Below are positions 20,288 to 30,143 of a stretch of 64,000 bases of DNA, one piece after another. The position numbers and the translations under genes were made by a program. Each line of letters opens with the position of its first letter. Position 1 is the stretch's first letter. Under the pieces are notes generated by a model. That model was given only the letters and a program-made list of their open reading frames with translations, had not been told where the DNA came from and did no database searches. The stretch is from NCBI RefSeq assembly GCF_003014675.1, contig NZ_PYAU01000001.1:2728001-2792000 (forward strand), read 5' to 3'. The stretch comes from Labedella gwakjiensis. GTDB lineage: Bacteria; Actinomycetota; Actinomycetes; Actinomycetales; Microbacteriaceae.

Positions 20288-20293
20288 GTGCTC

Positions 20294-21670
20294 GTGGAAT
20301 CGGTCCTTCTCTACATCCTCGGCGTGCTCATCATCGTCGTGGGCCTCGTCGTGTCCATCGGTCTGCACGAGGTCGGCCACCTGGTTCCCGCCAAGCTCTT
20401 CGGCGTCCGCGTCACGCAGTACATGATCGGGTTCGGCAAGACGATCTGGTCGACGCGCAAGGGCGAGACGGAGTACGGCGTCAAGATGATCCCGCTCGGC
20501 GGATACATCTCGATGATCGGCATGTTCCCGCCGACGGCGCCGGGGGAGCGCGCGACCGAGTCGACCACGGGATTCATCCAGCAGCTCGCCACGTCGAAGG
20601 AGCCCGCGCGACGCGCGCGCTACTTCGACACGCTCGTCCAGGACGCCCGTGAGGCGAGCGCCGAGACGATCGGCGCCGGCGACGAGGACCGCACCTTCTA
20701 CCGCCTCCCGGTCTGGAAGCGCATCGTCGTGATGCTCGGCGGGCCGTTCATGAACCTGATCCTGTCCGTCGTCCTCTTCGCCGTCCTCCTCATGGGGATC
20801 GGGACCGCCCAGTCCACGACGACGATCGGTGCCGTCTCCGAGTGCGCCCTCCCGTCGACCGCCGAGCGGACGACGTGCGAGAGCGGCGACGCGACGGCGC
20901 CCGGCGCGGCGGCCGGCATCGAGCCGGGGGACCGTCTCGTGAGCATCGACGGCACCGCGATCTCCTCGTGGGAGGAGTCGACCGCGATCATCCGCGAGTC
21001 GGCCGGGAAGACGCTCTCCCTCGTCGTCGAGCGCGACGGCGAGGACGTCACGCTGTCGCTCACGCCGCTCCTCACGGAGCGCTACGTCTACGACGAGAAC
21101 GGCCAGGAGATCGAGAAGGACGGTGAGCCCGTCGTCGAGGCTGTCGGGTTCGTCGGCATCTCACCCACGTCGGAGCTCGTCCAGCAGCCGGTGACGGCGG
21201 TGCTGCCCGCCGTCGGCGAGGCCGTCGGCGGCGTCGTCAACGTCATCCTCAACCTGCCGCAGCGGCTCGTGGACACGGCGGTGGCCGCCTTCGGCCCGGG
21301 CGAGCGCGACCCGGACGGGCCCATGAGCGTCGTCGGCGTGGGGCGTATCGCCGGCGAGGTCGCGGCTCTCGACGAGGTGCCCATCGCGAGCAAGGCGTCG
21401 GCGATGCTCGGCATCCTCGCCTCGCTCAATGCGATGCTGTTCGTGTTCAACCTCGTGCCGCTCCTGCCGCTCGACGGCGGTCACATCCTCACAGCCCTGT
21501 TCGAGGCGGTCCGACGTGGCTTCGCGAAGCTGCGGAGGAAGCCGGACCCCGGGCCCGTGGACTCCGCGAAGCTCATGCCGCTGACCTTCGGCGTCGTGAT
21601 CGTGCTCGGCGCGATGAGTCTCCTCCTGATCTACGCGGACATCGTGAAGCCGATCAACCTCTTCGGCTGA
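20294..21670 (+). CDS. rseP: M50 site-2 (intramembrane) protease
   Basis: Membrane metalloprotease of the RseP/Rip1 family, which cuts anti-sigma factors and other transmembrane proteins. The zinc motif HEVGH is at residues 25-29 in the first membrane helix, and the second metal motif LLPLDGGH is near residue 392. A PDZ domain sits between (ALP...AAGIEPGDRLVSIDG). 458 residues, about four membrane helices. The dxr-protease-ispG neighbourhood is widespread in actinobacteria. Confidence 0.94.
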   Translation: MESVLLYILGVLIIVVGLVVSIGLHEVGHLVPAKLFGVRVTQYMIGFGKTIWSTRKGETEYGVKMIPLGGYISMIGMFPPTAPGERATESTTGFIQQLATSKEPARRARYFDTLVQDAREASAETIGAGDEDRTFYRLPVWKRIVVMLGGPFMNLILSVVLFAVLLMGIGTAQSTTTIGAVSECALPSTAERTTCESGDATAPGAAAGIEPGDRLVSIDGTAISSWEESTAIIRESAGKTLSLVVERDGEDVTLSLTPLLTERYVYDENGQEIEKDGEPVVEAVGFVGISPTSELVQQPVTAVLPAVGEAVGGVVNVILNLPQRLVDTAVAAFGPGERDPDGPMSVVGVGRIAGEVAALDEVPIASKASAMLGILASLNAMLFVFNLVPLLPLDGGHILTALFEAVRRGFAKLRRKPDPGPVDSAKLMPLTFGVVIVLGAMSLLLIYADIVKPINLFG

Positions 21671-21751
21671 GCCCCCCGAGTGCGGTCGGGGCGGGTGGGC
21701 CGCCCTCCGCAACCCTCGACGGGACTCGGCCGGGTATCAGGGGCCCGAGCG

Positions 21752-21757
21752 TAGGAT
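21752..21757 (+). promoter_or_regulatory. -10 hexamer TAGGAT of ispG (leaderless)
   Basis: TAGGAT, six-base gap, GTG 21764. Confidence 0.65.
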
Positions 21758-21763
21758 GACAGC

Positions 21764-22924
21764 GTGCCAGCAGTGAATCTCGGGATGCCCAGCGTGCCCG
21801 ACGTCCTCGCCCCTCGACGGAAGTCCCGACAGATCCGCGTCGGGAGCGTTCTCGTGGGTGGCGATGCGCCGGTGAGCGTGCAGTCGATGACCACCACCCC
21901 GACGCCCGACATCAACGCGACGCTCCAGCAGATCGCCGAGCTCACCGCCTCGGGATGCGACATCGTCCGCGTCGCGGTGCCGAGCCGTGACGACGCCGAG
22001 GCGCTTCCGATCATCGCGAAGAAGAGCCAGATACCCGTCATCGCCGACATCCACTTCCAGCCGAACTATGTATTCGCGGCGATCGACGCCGGCTGCGCGG
22101 CCGTGCGGGTGAACCCCGGCAACATCCGGAAGTTCGACGACCGCGTCGGCGAGATCGCGAAGGCGGCGAAGGACGCCGGGGTGAGCATCCGTATCGGCGT
22201 CAACGCGGGGTCGCTCGATCCCCGCCTCCTTCAGAAGTACGGCAAGGCCACGCCGGAGGCGCTCGCCGAGAGCGCGCAGTGGGAGGCGAGCCTCTTCGAG
22301 GAGCACGACTTCCACGACTTCAAGATCTCGGTGAAGCACAACGACCCCATCGTGATGGTGAAGGCGTACCGCCTGCTCGCCGAGCGCGGCGACTGGCCCC
22401 TGCACCTCGGCGTGACAGAGGCCGGACCGGCCTTCCAGGGCACGATCAAGAGCGCGACCGCGTTCGGCATCCTCCTCGCCGAGGGCATCGGGGACACGAT
22501 CCGCGTCTCGCTCTCGGCCCCTCCCGTCGAGGAGGTCAAGGTCGGGCTGCAGATCCTCCAGTCGTTGAACCTGCGTGAGCGCAAGCTCGAAATCGTCTCG
22601 TGCCCCAGCTGCGGCCGTGCCCAGGTCGACGTGTACTCGCTCGCCGAGGAGGTCACCACCGGGCTGGAGGGTATGTCGGTTCCGCTCCGAGTCGCCGTGA
22701 TGGGATGCGTCGTGAACGGTCCGGGAGAGGCCAGGGAAGCCGATCTCGGTGTCGCCTCCGGCAACGGCAAGGGCCAGATCTTCGTCAAGGGCGAGGTCAT
22801 CGCGACCGTTCCGGAGTCCGAGATCGTCGCGACGCTCATCCGCGAGGCGAACCGGCTCGCCGCCGAGATGCCGGCCGACGACACCTCGACCGGCACCCCC
22901 ACCGTCTCGGTCGGCGCCCGCTGA
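21764..22924 (+). CDS. ispG: 4-hydroxy-3-methylbut-2-enyl diphosphate synthase
   Basis: Iron-sulfur enzyme of the MEP pathway that converts MEcPP to HMBPP. 386 residues. The N-terminal TIM barrel has [12 protein letters not shown] and PVIADIHFQ. The 4Fe-4S cysteines are in [11 protein letters not shown] and [11 protein letters not shown]. An acidic, Thr-rich tail follows the conserved end. Confidence 0.97.
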   Translation: MPAVNLGMPSVPDVLAPRRKSRQIRVGSVLVGGDAPVSVQSMTTTPTPDINATLQQIAELTASGCDIVRVAVPSRDDAEALPIIAKKSQIPVIADIHFQPNYVFAAIDAGCAAVRVNPGNIRKFDDRVGEIAKAAKDAGVSIRIGVNAGSLDPRLLQKYGKATPEALAESAQWEASLFEEHDFHDFKISVKHNDPIVMVKAYRLLAERGDWPLHLGVTEAGPAFQGTIKSATAFGILLAEGIGDTIRVSLSAPPVEEVKVGLQILQSLNLRERKLEIVSCPSCGRAQVDVYSLAEEVTTGLEGMSVPLRVAVMGCVVNGPGEAREADLGVASGNGKGQIFVKGEVIATVPESEIVATLIREANRLAAEMPADDTSTGTPTVSVGAR

Positions 22925-22959
22925 TTCCGCGACGAGGCCGGGCTGTCGGCGGCCGCACG

Positions 22960-22965
22960 TAGACT
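22960..22965 (+). promoter_or_regulatory. -10 hexamer TAGACT of the moxR-bat operon
   Basis: TAGACT would start transcription near 22972, giving a leader of about 55 bases and the GGGGAG site at 23015-23020 ahead of GTG 23028. Confidence 0.5.
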
Positions 22966-23027
22966 GACGGGGCGTCGTGGCCGGTCCCGACGCCATCCAG
23001 CGACAACACACCCCGGGGAGCAGTTCC

Positions 23028-24035
23028 GTGATCGAGCAGCCGACGACCACGACCACCGTGACGCGCGAGGAACTTGAGCGGGCCCGTGGCATCATCGGTG
23101 CTATCGCTGCTCGCTTCGACGAGAAGGTCGTCGGACAATCGAGTCTCCGCACGAGCCTGCTCGTGGCGCTCCTCACCGGGGGGCACGTCCTTCTCGAGAG
23201 CGTTCCGGGGCTCGCGAAGACCACTGCCGCCGAGTCCATCGCCGACGCCGTCGGCGGGAGCTTCCGTCGCATCCAGTGCACGCCAGACCTCCTCCCGTCC
23301 GACATCGTCGGCACGCAGATCTACGACCCGCGGACCGCGGAGTTCACCACACAGCTCGGCCCGGTGCATGCCAACTTCGTCCTGCTCGACGAGGTGAACC
23401 GCTCGAGCGCCAAGACGCAGTCGGCGATGCTCGAGGCGATGCAGGAGAAGCAGACGTCCGTCGGCGGCGTCAACTATCCGTTGCCCGAGCCGTTCCTCGT
23501 GCTGGCGACGCAGAACCCCATCGAGCAGGAAGGCACGTACCACCTGCCCGAGGCGCAGCTCGACCGCTTCCTCATCAAGGAGGTGCTCGACTACCCGACG
23601 ATCGCCGAGGAGGCCGAGATCGTCCGGCGCGTGAACGCGGGCGTGTATCGCCACGAGTCCAGCGCCCCGCGTGTGAGTGTCGAGGATGTGCTCTTCCTGC
23701 AGTCGCTCGTGCCCCGCATCTACCTCGACCAGGCGATCCTCGCCTACATCGTCCAGACGGTCTACGTGACGCGGAACACCGCCACCTACCTGCCGCCGAA
23801 GCTCGCCTCCTACGTGGAGTACGGCGCGAGCCCACGAGCGAGCATCGCCTTCGCGACGGTGGCCCGCGCCCTCGCGCTGCTCGCCGGGCGCGAGCACGTC
23901 ATCCCGGAGGACGTGAAGGCGTATCGGCACCAGGTGCTCCGCCACCGGATCATCCTCGGGTTCGAGGCGATCGCCGACGACGTGAAGCCCGAGACCGTCA
24001 TCGACGCGATCTTCGGCGTCGTCCAGGTTCCGTGA
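23028..24035 (+). CDS. MoxR-family AAA+ ATPase
   Basis: AAA+ chaperone-like ATPase that in this family prepares von Willebrand A (VWA) proteins for metal insertion or assembly. Walker A ESVPGLAKTTA, Walker B FVLLDEVNRS, sensor LATQNPIEQEGTYHLPEAQLDRF. 335 residues from GTG 23028, chosen because GGGGAG lies seven bases before it; GTG 22977 is also in frame but lacks a site. It is the first gene of a six-gene run with DUF58 and two VWA proteins, the classic MoxR-Bat arrangement. Confidence 0.94.
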   Translation: MIEQPTTTTTVTREELERARGIIGAIAARFDEKVVGQSSLRTSLLVALLTGGHVLLESVPGLAKTTAAESIADAVGGSFRRIQCTPDLLPSDIVGTQIYDPRTAEFTTQLGPVHANFVLLDEVNRSSAKTQSAMLEAMQEKQTSVGGVNYPLPEPFLVLATQNPIEQEGTYHLPEAQLDRFLIKEVLDYPTIAEEAEIVRRVNAGVYRHESSAPRVSVEDVLFLQSLVPRIYLDQAILAYIVQTVYVTRNTATYLPPKLASYVEYGASPRASIAFATVARALALLAGREHVIPEDVKAYRHQVLRHRIILGFEAIADDVKPETVIDAIFGVVQVP

Positions 24036-24045
24036 GAAGCCCGCG

Positions 24046-24933
24046 GTGACGGCGCTCCTCACCCGGGTGAAGACGACCCTGTCGATCAGGGCGCATCGTC
24101 GCGTGCGCGGCATGCTCGATGGCGAGTACGCGTCGATCTTCCGGGGCAAGAGCCACGAGTTCGACGACATCCGTCCGTACGTCCCCGGCGACGAGATCCG
24201 CGACATCGACTGGAAGGCCACGGCGCGCGCCGGCTACCCGCTCGTGAAGCAGTTCATCGCGCACCGGAAGCAGACGGTGACGCTCGTCGTCGACACGGGT
24301 CGCGACCTCGCTGCCACGGGCTCCGGCGGGGAGCCGAAGCGGGACGTCGCGATTCTCGTCGCCGGAGTCCTCGGCTACATCGCGGCGCGTCACGGCGATC
24401 GCGTCGGTCTCATCGCGGGCGACGCCGACGAGGTGCGTCTCCTCGAGCCCAAGGGTGCGGAATCTCACCTCGAACGGCTGCTCCAGGTTGTCGCGCAGCG
24501 TGCTCGCCTCGATGGCGCTCCGAGCGACGTCCGTTCCCTCCTCGAGCGCGTCGTGCGCACCGTGCGCAAGCGAATGCTCCTCGTCGTGGTGGTCGACGAC
24601 GCCGCGATCGACGACGAGACGGCGCAGCTCGTCCGGCGGCTCGCGGTGCAGCACGAGATCCTCTGGATCACGGTGGGAGACGCCGACGTGATGGCTGCGG
24701 ACTGGGCGACGACGCCGATGGTCGACGTCGCGGATGACCGCCGCATCCCCGACTACCTCCGCCGCGACCGTCGGCTGCGGACCGCCTTCGCCGAGGCGGA
24801 GGCCCGACGCGCGTCCGAGAGCGCCGACCGACTCGACGCGCTCGCCGTGTCCCACATCCGCGTGGCGCGTTCCGCCGATGTGGTCCCCTCCGTCCTCCGG
24901 CTCATCGAGGGGCACAACAATGCTCGGCGGTGA
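24046..24933 (+). CDS. DUF58 domain protein
   Basis: Partner of MoxR in Bat-type operons; the biochemical role is unknown. 295 residues with the family signature EFDDIRPYVPGDEIRDIDW near residue 38, then a VWA-like region (TLVVDTGRDL, MLLVVVVDD). There is no clear membrane anchor, unlike longer DUF58 proteins. It starts ten bases after moxR and overlaps the next gene by 14 bases. Confidence 0.9.
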   Translation: MTALLTRVKTTLSIRAHRRVRGMLDGEYASIFRGKSHEFDDIRPYVPGDEIRDIDWKATARAGYPLVKQFIAHRKQTVTLVVDTGRDLAATGSGGEPKRDVAILVAGVLGYIAARHGDRVGLIAGDADEVRLLEPKGAESHLERLLQVVAQRARLDGAPSDVRSLLERVVRTVRKRMLLVVVVDDAAIDDETAQLVRRLAVQHEILWITVGDADVMAADWATTPMVDVADDRRIPDYLRRDRRLRTAFAEAEARRASESADRLDALAVSHIRVARSADVVPSVLRLIEGHNNARR

Positions 24934-25399
24934 CGCCGCCTACAACCCACTGGCGCAGTACTGGTGGGGGTGGATGGCGATCGCGATCGGTCTCGTCGTG
25001 CTCGTCGTGCTCTGGTACGCGTTCGTGTGGTGGGTCTCGCGGCGCGCGAAGGAGACGGTGACCGTTCCGGATGAGGAGGTGACGCCGGCCCCGTCCCGCG
25101 AGGATCTGAGGGCGCGCTACCTCTCGCTCGTCGACGAGGTCGTGCAGTCGTACGATACCGGCGCCCTCACGCGGAGGGCCGCGCACCGCAAGCTCGGTGC
25201 CCTCGTGCGGCTCTACGCCCAGGAGGCATCGGGGGTGCGCGCACACGTCATGACTCTCGACGACCTCACCCGCGCCCGCTTGGGCGCGATCGCGCACGCG
25301 GTGTCGGTGTACTACCCTGCCGAGTTCGCGAGCGTCGAGTCCGGCGACGTGCACCGCTCCGCCGACGTCGCCCGCCGAGCCGTGGCGTCCTGGTGGTGA
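24920..25399 (+). CDS. membrane protein of the MoxR-Bat operon
   Basis: 159 residues, one membrane helix near the N-terminus (MAIAIGLVVLVVLWYAFVWWV) and a cytoplasmic helical domain (RARYLSLVDEVVQSYDTGAL...HRKLGALVRLYA). A protein of this size and topology often sits between DUF58 and the first VWA gene in actinobacterial operons. The function is unknown. ATG 24920 is inside the DUF58 gene, so translation is probably coupled. Confidence 0.82.
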   Translation: MLGGDAAYNPLAQYWWGWMAIAIGLVVLVVLWYAFVWWVSRRAKETVTVPDEEVTPAPSREDLRARYLSLVDEVVQSYDTGALTRRAAHRKLGALVRLYAQEASGVRAHVMTLDDLTRARLGAIAHAVSVYYPAEFASVESGDVHRSADVARRAVASWW

Positions 25400-25406
25400 G
25401 CGCGCG

Positions 25407-26399
25407 ATGATGCTCGTCAACCTGTGGCTCGTGGGTGCGTGGATCGCCCTCGCGATCATCGTCGTCGTCCTCGTGTTCGTGCTGAACCGTCGCCGGCGAC
25501 GCCGTGAAGGCGTTGCCGTGCACGTGGCGCACAGCGACAGGCTCACGACGCTCCCGGGCTACGCGGCCGCGCTCCGGCGGTACCGGGTGCTGCTCGCGGC
25601 CGTGCTGATCGCCGCCACCCTCCTTGCGGCGGCGGCCGTCCTGCTCTCCGGACGTCTCGTGTCGCTCACGACGGTGCAGCCGGAGATGCGGAACCGCGAC
25701 ATCGTCCTGTGCCTCGACGTCTCCGGATCGATGATCGACTACGACGCGCAGATCGTGGAGACGTTCTCCCAGCTCACCGAGGAGTTCGACGGCGAACGGA
25801 TCGGACTCGTGCTCTTCAACGCATCGGCCGTCACGTCGTTCCCGCTCACGAGCGACTACGCCTACGCGCGGGAGCAGCTCGACACCCTGCACGCCGACCT
25901 CGTCGATCCGGACACGGACTGGGCCTTCGCGAACGGCACCCTGCTCGGGAACGGCTCGTCGATGATCGGCGACGGTCTCGCCTCATGCGTCATGCGCTTC
26001 GACGACCTCGACACGGAGAGGTCCCGTTCGATCGTGTTCGCGACGGACAACTACGTGGCGGGGGAGCAGATCATGACCCTTCCGGAGGCCGGGGAGTTCG
26101 CGCAGTCGAAGGACGTCGTCGTCTTCGGGCTCAACCCCGGAGACGTGGACAGCCTCGACTACATCGGCGAGTTTGCCGACGAGATGCGGGAGGTGGTCGA
26201 GGGCACGGGCGGAACGTACTGGGCGCTCGAGGACCCGGCCGCCGTCCCGTCCATCGTCGAGCAGGTGCAGGCTCGACAGGCCGAGAGCTTCACGGGCGAG
26301 CCGATCCTCGTCGTCACGGACGAGCCCACGTTCCCGGTGCTCGCCGGTTTCGCTGCCCTTGCCGCCGTCATGTTCGTGGGATGGAGGCTGCGCCGATGA
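25407..26399 (+). CDS. von Willebrand A membrane protein, BatA-like
   Basis: 330 residues: two N-terminal membrane helices, a VWA domain facing outward with a complete MIDAS start DVSGSM (about residue 108), and a C-terminal membrane helix (VLAGFAALAAVMFVGWRL). BatA and BatB proteins are linked to cell-envelope or stress functions in other bacteria. ATG 25407 and 25410 are both possible. Its last four bases overlap the next start (ATGA). Confidence 0.88.
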   Translation: MMLVNLWLVGAWIALAIIVVVLVFVLNRRRRRREGVAVHVAHSDRLTTLPGYAAALRRYRVLLAAVLIAATLLAAAAVLLSGRLVSLTTVQPEMRNRDIVLCLDVSGSMIDYDAQIVETFSQLTEEFDGERIGLVLFNASAVTSFPLTSDYAYAREQLDTLHADLVDPDTDWAFANGTLLGNGSSMIGDGLASCVMRFDDLDTERSRSIVFATDNYVAGEQIMTLPEAGEFAQSKDVVVFGLNPGDVDSLDYIGEFADEMREVVEGTGGTYWALEDPAAVPSIVEQVQARQAESFTGEPILVVTDEPTFPVLAGFAALAAVMFVGWRLRR

Positions 26400-27424
26400 T
26401 CCTCGACCCTGTCCTCCCTGTATGGGCCCTCGTCATCGTCGGAGGGGCGCTCGCCGTCTTCGCGATCGTTCAGCTCGTGGCGCCCGGCCGTGGCCGCGGA
26501 CGCGGGCGGTGGATGTGGCTCTCGCGCCTCGTGATGGTCCTCCTCCTCGTCCTCGTCGCGCTGCGACCGACCCTCCCGGCCTCGACCCTTCCTCCCGCCG
26601 CTTCCGGTGACGTCGACGTGTACTTCGTCGTCGACACGACGAGCAGCATGGCGGCCGAGGACTGGGGCGACGGCGAGCCGCGGCTGACCGGTGTGCGAGA
26701 GGACATCCTCACGATCGCGGAGACACTCATCGGCGCCCGCGTATCGCTCGTGACCTTCGACGCCGTGACGGTGCATCGAGTGCCGCTCACAACGGACGTG
26801 TCGGCGCTCGCCCAGGCGACGCGGGCACTCGAGCAGGAGATCACGACCTACTCGGCGGGGAGCAGCATCGACGAGCCCGTCGACTACCTCACCGACATCC
26901 TCACGACGGACGCCTCGGAGAACCCGGAGCGCTCGCGCATCCTCTATTACTTGGGAGACGGCGAGCAGACGAGCGGTCAAGCGCCCGGGTCCTTCGCCGA
27001 GCTCGCGGCCGCGGTCGACGGGGGAGCGGTGCTCGGCTACGGGACGGACGCCGGCGGTCCGATGAAGCAGTACACCGGGTACGACGACGGCACGGAGCCG
27101 GGCTACATCCAGGACTACTCGACCGGCGCCGACGCCATCTCGCGCATCAACGAGCGCGCTCTCGGCACGATCGCCGACGAACTCGGTGTTCCGTACATCC
27201 ATCGGGATGCCGACTCGTCGGTGGCCGAGGCGACCGAGGGTATCCGGGTCGGAAATGTGGAGACCCCCGACGAGGTCCCGGCGTCGCCCGGCGAGTTCTA
27301 CTGGATCGCCGCGATACCGCTCGCTGCCCTCGCGCTCCTCGAACTCGCCTGGATGCTGTCGACGGTGCTCCGCTCCGGGGCCGGCGGCCGCATCCGCACC
27401 GGACGGAGGGTCTCCCATGGCTGA
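26396..27424 (+). CDS. von Willebrand A membrane protein, BatB-like
   Basis: 342 residues with the same topology as the preceding gene: two N-terminal helices, a VWA domain (about 80-270) and a C-terminal helix. The MIDAS run is DTTSSM, a threonine-containing variant of DxSxS that can still bind metal. It starts at ATG 26396, overlapping the previous stop by four bases. It probably pairs with the BatA-like protein. Confidence 0.87.
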   Translation: MILDPVLPVWALVIVGGALAVFAIVQLVAPGRGRGRGRWMWLSRLVMVLLLVLVALRPTLPASTLPPAASGDVDVYFVVDTTSSMAAEDWGDGEPRLTGVREDILTIAETLIGARVSLVTFDAVTVHRVPLTTDVSALAQATRALEQEITTYSAGSSIDEPVDYLTDILTTDASENPERSRILYYLGDGEQTSGQAPGSFAELAAAVDGGAVLGYGTDAGGPMKQYTGYDDGTEPGYIQDYSTGADAISRINERALGTIADELGVPYIHRDADSSVAEATEGIRVGNVETPDEVPASPGEFYWIAAIPLAALALLELAWMLSTVLRSGAGGRIRTGRRVSHG

Positions 27425-28181
27425 TCGGACCGAGCGGCGCGTCACTCCGACCGCGATTCGTCGGCGTCGGAGACGCCTCCTGTGGTGGTCGCTCCCCGTC
27501 GTGCTTCTCGCTCTCGCCTTCTCCGTGAAGCTCGCGAGTCTCTCGCTCACGGCCCAGGACGCGATCACCGCGAGCGAGACGGGTCTCTTCGACGAGAGCA
27601 TCGAGGCGAGCGATGCCCTCATGACGCTCAACTGGTTCGAGCCGTGGATCGCGTACTACGACCGCGGAACCGCGTCGGCGCGGGCCCAGTCCTACAACGA
27701 CGCGACGGACGACCTCTCCACGGCACTCGAACTGGCTCCGCAGGATCGGTCGTGCGAGGTGCGGGTCAACCTCGCCCTCGCGTGGGAGGAGCTCGGAGAC
27801 ATCTACACGGAGGCCGGCTACCTCCGCGGTGCCTCCCTCATCTACGACACGGCTCTCGCGGTGATCGCGGGCGGCGAAGAGGACGGGTGCTTCACGAGCG
27901 ACGAGCAGGAACCGACCGATCCTCCGCAGGATCCGAACGAGAACGAGTCGGAGACCCCGGGGGATCAGCTCGGGGACGCCCAGGACCGTGTCGAGGGCAA
28001 GCAGGACGCGCTCGAGCAGCAGCCCGAGCAGCCCGGTGGCGGTGGCGACGAGGAGGATGCCGACGGTGGCTCGTCCCCGGAGGACGATCTCCAGGACCGC
28101 GGCGACCAGGCGGAGCAGGACCGGCGCGACCAGGAGGCCGACCAGCGCGGAGGCGGCGAATACGCCGAGAAGCCCTGGTGA
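27417..28181 (+). CDS. membrane-anchored helical repeat protein, BatC-like
   Basis: 254 residues. A strongly basic N-terminus (RRRRRRLLWW) and one membrane helix are followed by a TPR-like helical region (about 50-150: YNDATDDLSTALELAP, NLALAWEELGDIYTEAG). The last 90 residues are low-complexity and rich in Asp, Glu, Gln and Gly. Position and layout match BatC or BatE proteins with TPR repeats. It overlaps the BatB-like gene by eight bases and ends the operon. Confidence 0.8.
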   Translation: MADRTERRVTPTAIRRRRRRLLWWSLPVVLLALAFSVKLASLSLTAQDAITASETGLFDESIEASDALMTLNWFEPWIAYYDRGTASARAQSYNDATDDLSTALELAPQDRSCEVRVNLALAWEELGDIYTEAGYLRGASLIYDTALAVIAGGEEDGCFTSDEQEPTDPPQDPNENESETPGDQLGDAQDRVEGKQDALEQQPEQPGGGGDEEDADGGSSPEDDLQDRGDQAEQDRRDQEADQRGGGEYAEKPW

Positions 28182-28252
28182 TCACGTGGACGAAATCCAC
28201 GCCGGTATCGGTCCGGCCGGCGTCGAGGCAGGATGGGCGCGTCAAATCCGTC

Positions 28253-28258
28253 TAGCAT
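28253..28258 (+). promoter_or_regulatory. -10 hexamer TAGCAT of proS (leaderless)
   Basis: TAGCAT, six-base gap, GTG 28265. Confidence 0.65.
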
Positions 28259-28264
28259 GGGCGG

Positions 28265-30043
28265 GTGGTCACGCGCCTTTCGACATACTTCCTCCGTACG
28301 CTCCGTGAAGATCCCTCCGACGCGGAGGTGACGAGTCACCGGCTGCTGGTGCGCGCCGGGTACATCCGGCGCCAGGCGCCGGGCGTCTTCGCCTGGCTGC
28401 CGATCGGGCTGAAGGTCAAGGCGAAGATCGAGACCATCGTCCGCGAGGAGATGGCGGCGGCCGGAGCCTTCGAGGTGCACTTCCCTGCGCTCCTCCCGCG
28501 CGAGCCCTACGAGGCGACCGGGCGGTGGGAGGAGTACGGCGACGCGCTCTTCCGCCTGCAGGACCGCAAGGGCGCCGACTACCTCCTGGCTCCCACGCAC
28601 GAGGAGGTCTTCACGCTGCTCGTGAAGGACCTCTACTCAAGCTACAAGGACCTGCCCCTCTCGATCTACCAGATCCAGGACAAGTACCGAGACGAGGCGC
28701 GTCCCCGTGCCGGTCTGCTGCGTGGCCGCGAGTTCACGATGAAGGACGCCTACTCGTTCGACTACACGGACGAGGGGCTCGACGCGAGCTACCAGAGCCA
28801 GCGCGACGCGTACGAGCGGATCTTCACGCGCCTGGGCCTCGAGTACGTCATCGTGAAGGCGGACGCCGGTGCGATGGGCGGCTCGCGCAGCGAGGAGTTC
28901 CTGCACCCCACGCCCGTCGGCGAGGACACCTTCGTGCGCTCGGCTGGCGGCTACGCCGCGAACGTCGAGGCGTTCACGACGGTCGTGCCCGAGGCGCGAC
29001 CCATCGAGGGCCTCGCCCCTGCCGTCGTTCACGACACCCCTGACACGCCCACGATCCAGACCCTCGTCGACGCCGCGAACGCGGAGCACCCGCGCGACGA
29101 CGGACGCGCCTGGACCGCGGCGGACACCCTCAAGAACGTCGTCCTCGCCCTCGTGGCACTTGACGGCACACGCGAGCTCGTCATCATCGGGCTGCCCGGC
29201 GATCGCGACGTCGACCTCAAGCGCGTGGAGGTGGCGTTCGCCCCCGCCGAGGTCGAAGCCGCGACCGACGAGGACTTCGCGAAGCACCCCGGTCTCGTGA
29301 AGGGCTACATCGGGCCGTGGTCGACGGCCGGTGCGGTCCTCGGCGAGGAATCCTCGACGAAGATCCGGTACCTCCTCGACCCTCGGGTCGTCGACGGTAC
29401 CGAGTGGATCACCGGTGCGAACGAGCAGGGCCGCCACGTGTTCGGCCTCGTGGCCGGGCGCGACTTCACCGCAGACGGCGTGGTCGAGTCCTCGACCGTC
29501 GTGGCCGGGGACCCGGCTCCCGACGGTTCCGGTCCCGTCGAGCTCGCGCGCGGTATGGAGCTCGGGCACGTCTTCCAGCTCGGGCGCAAGTACGCCGAGG
29601 CTCTCGGGCTCAAGGTGCTCGACGAGAACGGCAAGCTCGTCACCGTCACGATGGGCTCATACGGTATCGGCGTCACGCGCATCCTCGCGACGATCGCCGA
29701 GCTCAACAACGACGACAAGGGCCTCGTGTGGCCGCTGACCGTCGCGCCCTTCGACGTGCACGTCGTAGCGACGGGTCGTGACGCCGCCGTCTTCGAGACG
29801 GCCGACTGGATCTCAGACCAGCTCGAGACGGCGGGGCTCGACGTGCTGTACGACGACCGTCCCAAGGTCTCGCCCGGTGTGAAGTTCGGCGACGCCGAGC
29901 TCGTGGGCGTGCCGATCATCGTCATCGCGGGCCGCGGTGTGTCCGAGGGTCTCGTCGAGGTATGGGACCGTCGCACGGGCGAGCGCGAGCAGGTCGCGAC
30001 CGCCGACGTGCTCGACGCCGTCGCGCGCCTCCGCTCCGTCTGA
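28265..30043 (+). CDS. proS: prolyl-tRNA synthetase
   Basis: Class II aminoacyl-tRNA synthetase, 592 residues, bacterial type with an editing domain inserted between motifs 2 and 3 (about residues 225-400, including [20 protein letters not shown]). Motif 2 is [19 protein letters not shown], and motif 3 is [14 protein letters not shown]. The C-terminal anticodon-binding domain follows ([13 protein letters not shown]). Confidence 0.97.
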   Translation: MVTRLSTYFLRTLREDPSDAEVTSHRLLVRAGYIRRQAPGVFAWLPIGLKVKAKIETIVREEMAAAGAFEVHFPALLPREPYEATGRWEEYGDALFRLQDRKGADYLLAPTHEEVFTLLVKDLYSSYKDLPLSIYQIQDKYRDEARPRAGLLRGREFTMKDAYSFDYTDEGLDASYQSQRDAYERIFTRLGLEYVIVKADAGAMGGSRSEEFLHPTPVGEDTFVRSAGGYAANVEAFTTVVPEARPIEGLAPAVVHDTPDTPTIQTLVDAANAEHPRDDGRAWTAADTLKNVVLALVALDGTRELVIIGLPGDRDVDLKRVEVAFAPAEVEAATDEDFAKHPGLVKGYIGPWSTAGAVLGEESSTKIRYLLDPRVVDGTEWITGANEQGRHVFGLVAGRDFTADGVVESSTVVAGDPAPDGSGPVELARGMELGHVFQLGRKYAEALGLKVLDENGKLVTVTMGSYGIGVTRILATIAELNNDDKGLVWPLTVAPFDVHVVATGRDAAVFETADWISDQLETAGLDVLYDDRPKVSPGVKFGDAELVGVPIIVIAGRGVSEGLVEVWDRRTGEREQVATADVLDAVARLRSV

Positions 30044-30105
30044 AGCCTTCCCGGCCTCCGAGCAGGCCCGATCGTCTCGGGGTGCCCGGCCGTGACGCGG
30101 TCGGG

Positions 30106-30111
30106 TAACCT
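30106..30111 (+). promoter_or_regulatory. -10 hexamer TAACCT of nusA
   Basis: TAACCT fits TANNNT. The implied leader is about 50 bases and contains a hairpin (30123-30143) and GGAGG (30158-30162) before GTG 30167. Confidence 0.45.
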
Positions 30112-30122
30112 TGCTCAGTAGT

Positions 30123-30143
30123 CCGGCGCGCGGTTCGCGCCGG
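30123..30143 (+). other. hairpin in the nusA leader
   Basis: CCGGCGCG, five-base loop CGGTT, CGCGCCGG: a perfect eight-base-pair stem between the putative transcription start and the Shine-Dalgarno site. A role in control is inferred only. Confidence 0.5.

Noticed and set aside
22977-23027. Earlier start for the MoxR gene at GTG 22977
   Set aside because: There is no ribosome site before it, and the TAGACT box is 11 bases away rather than six, whereas GGGGAG is correctly spaced for GTG 23028.
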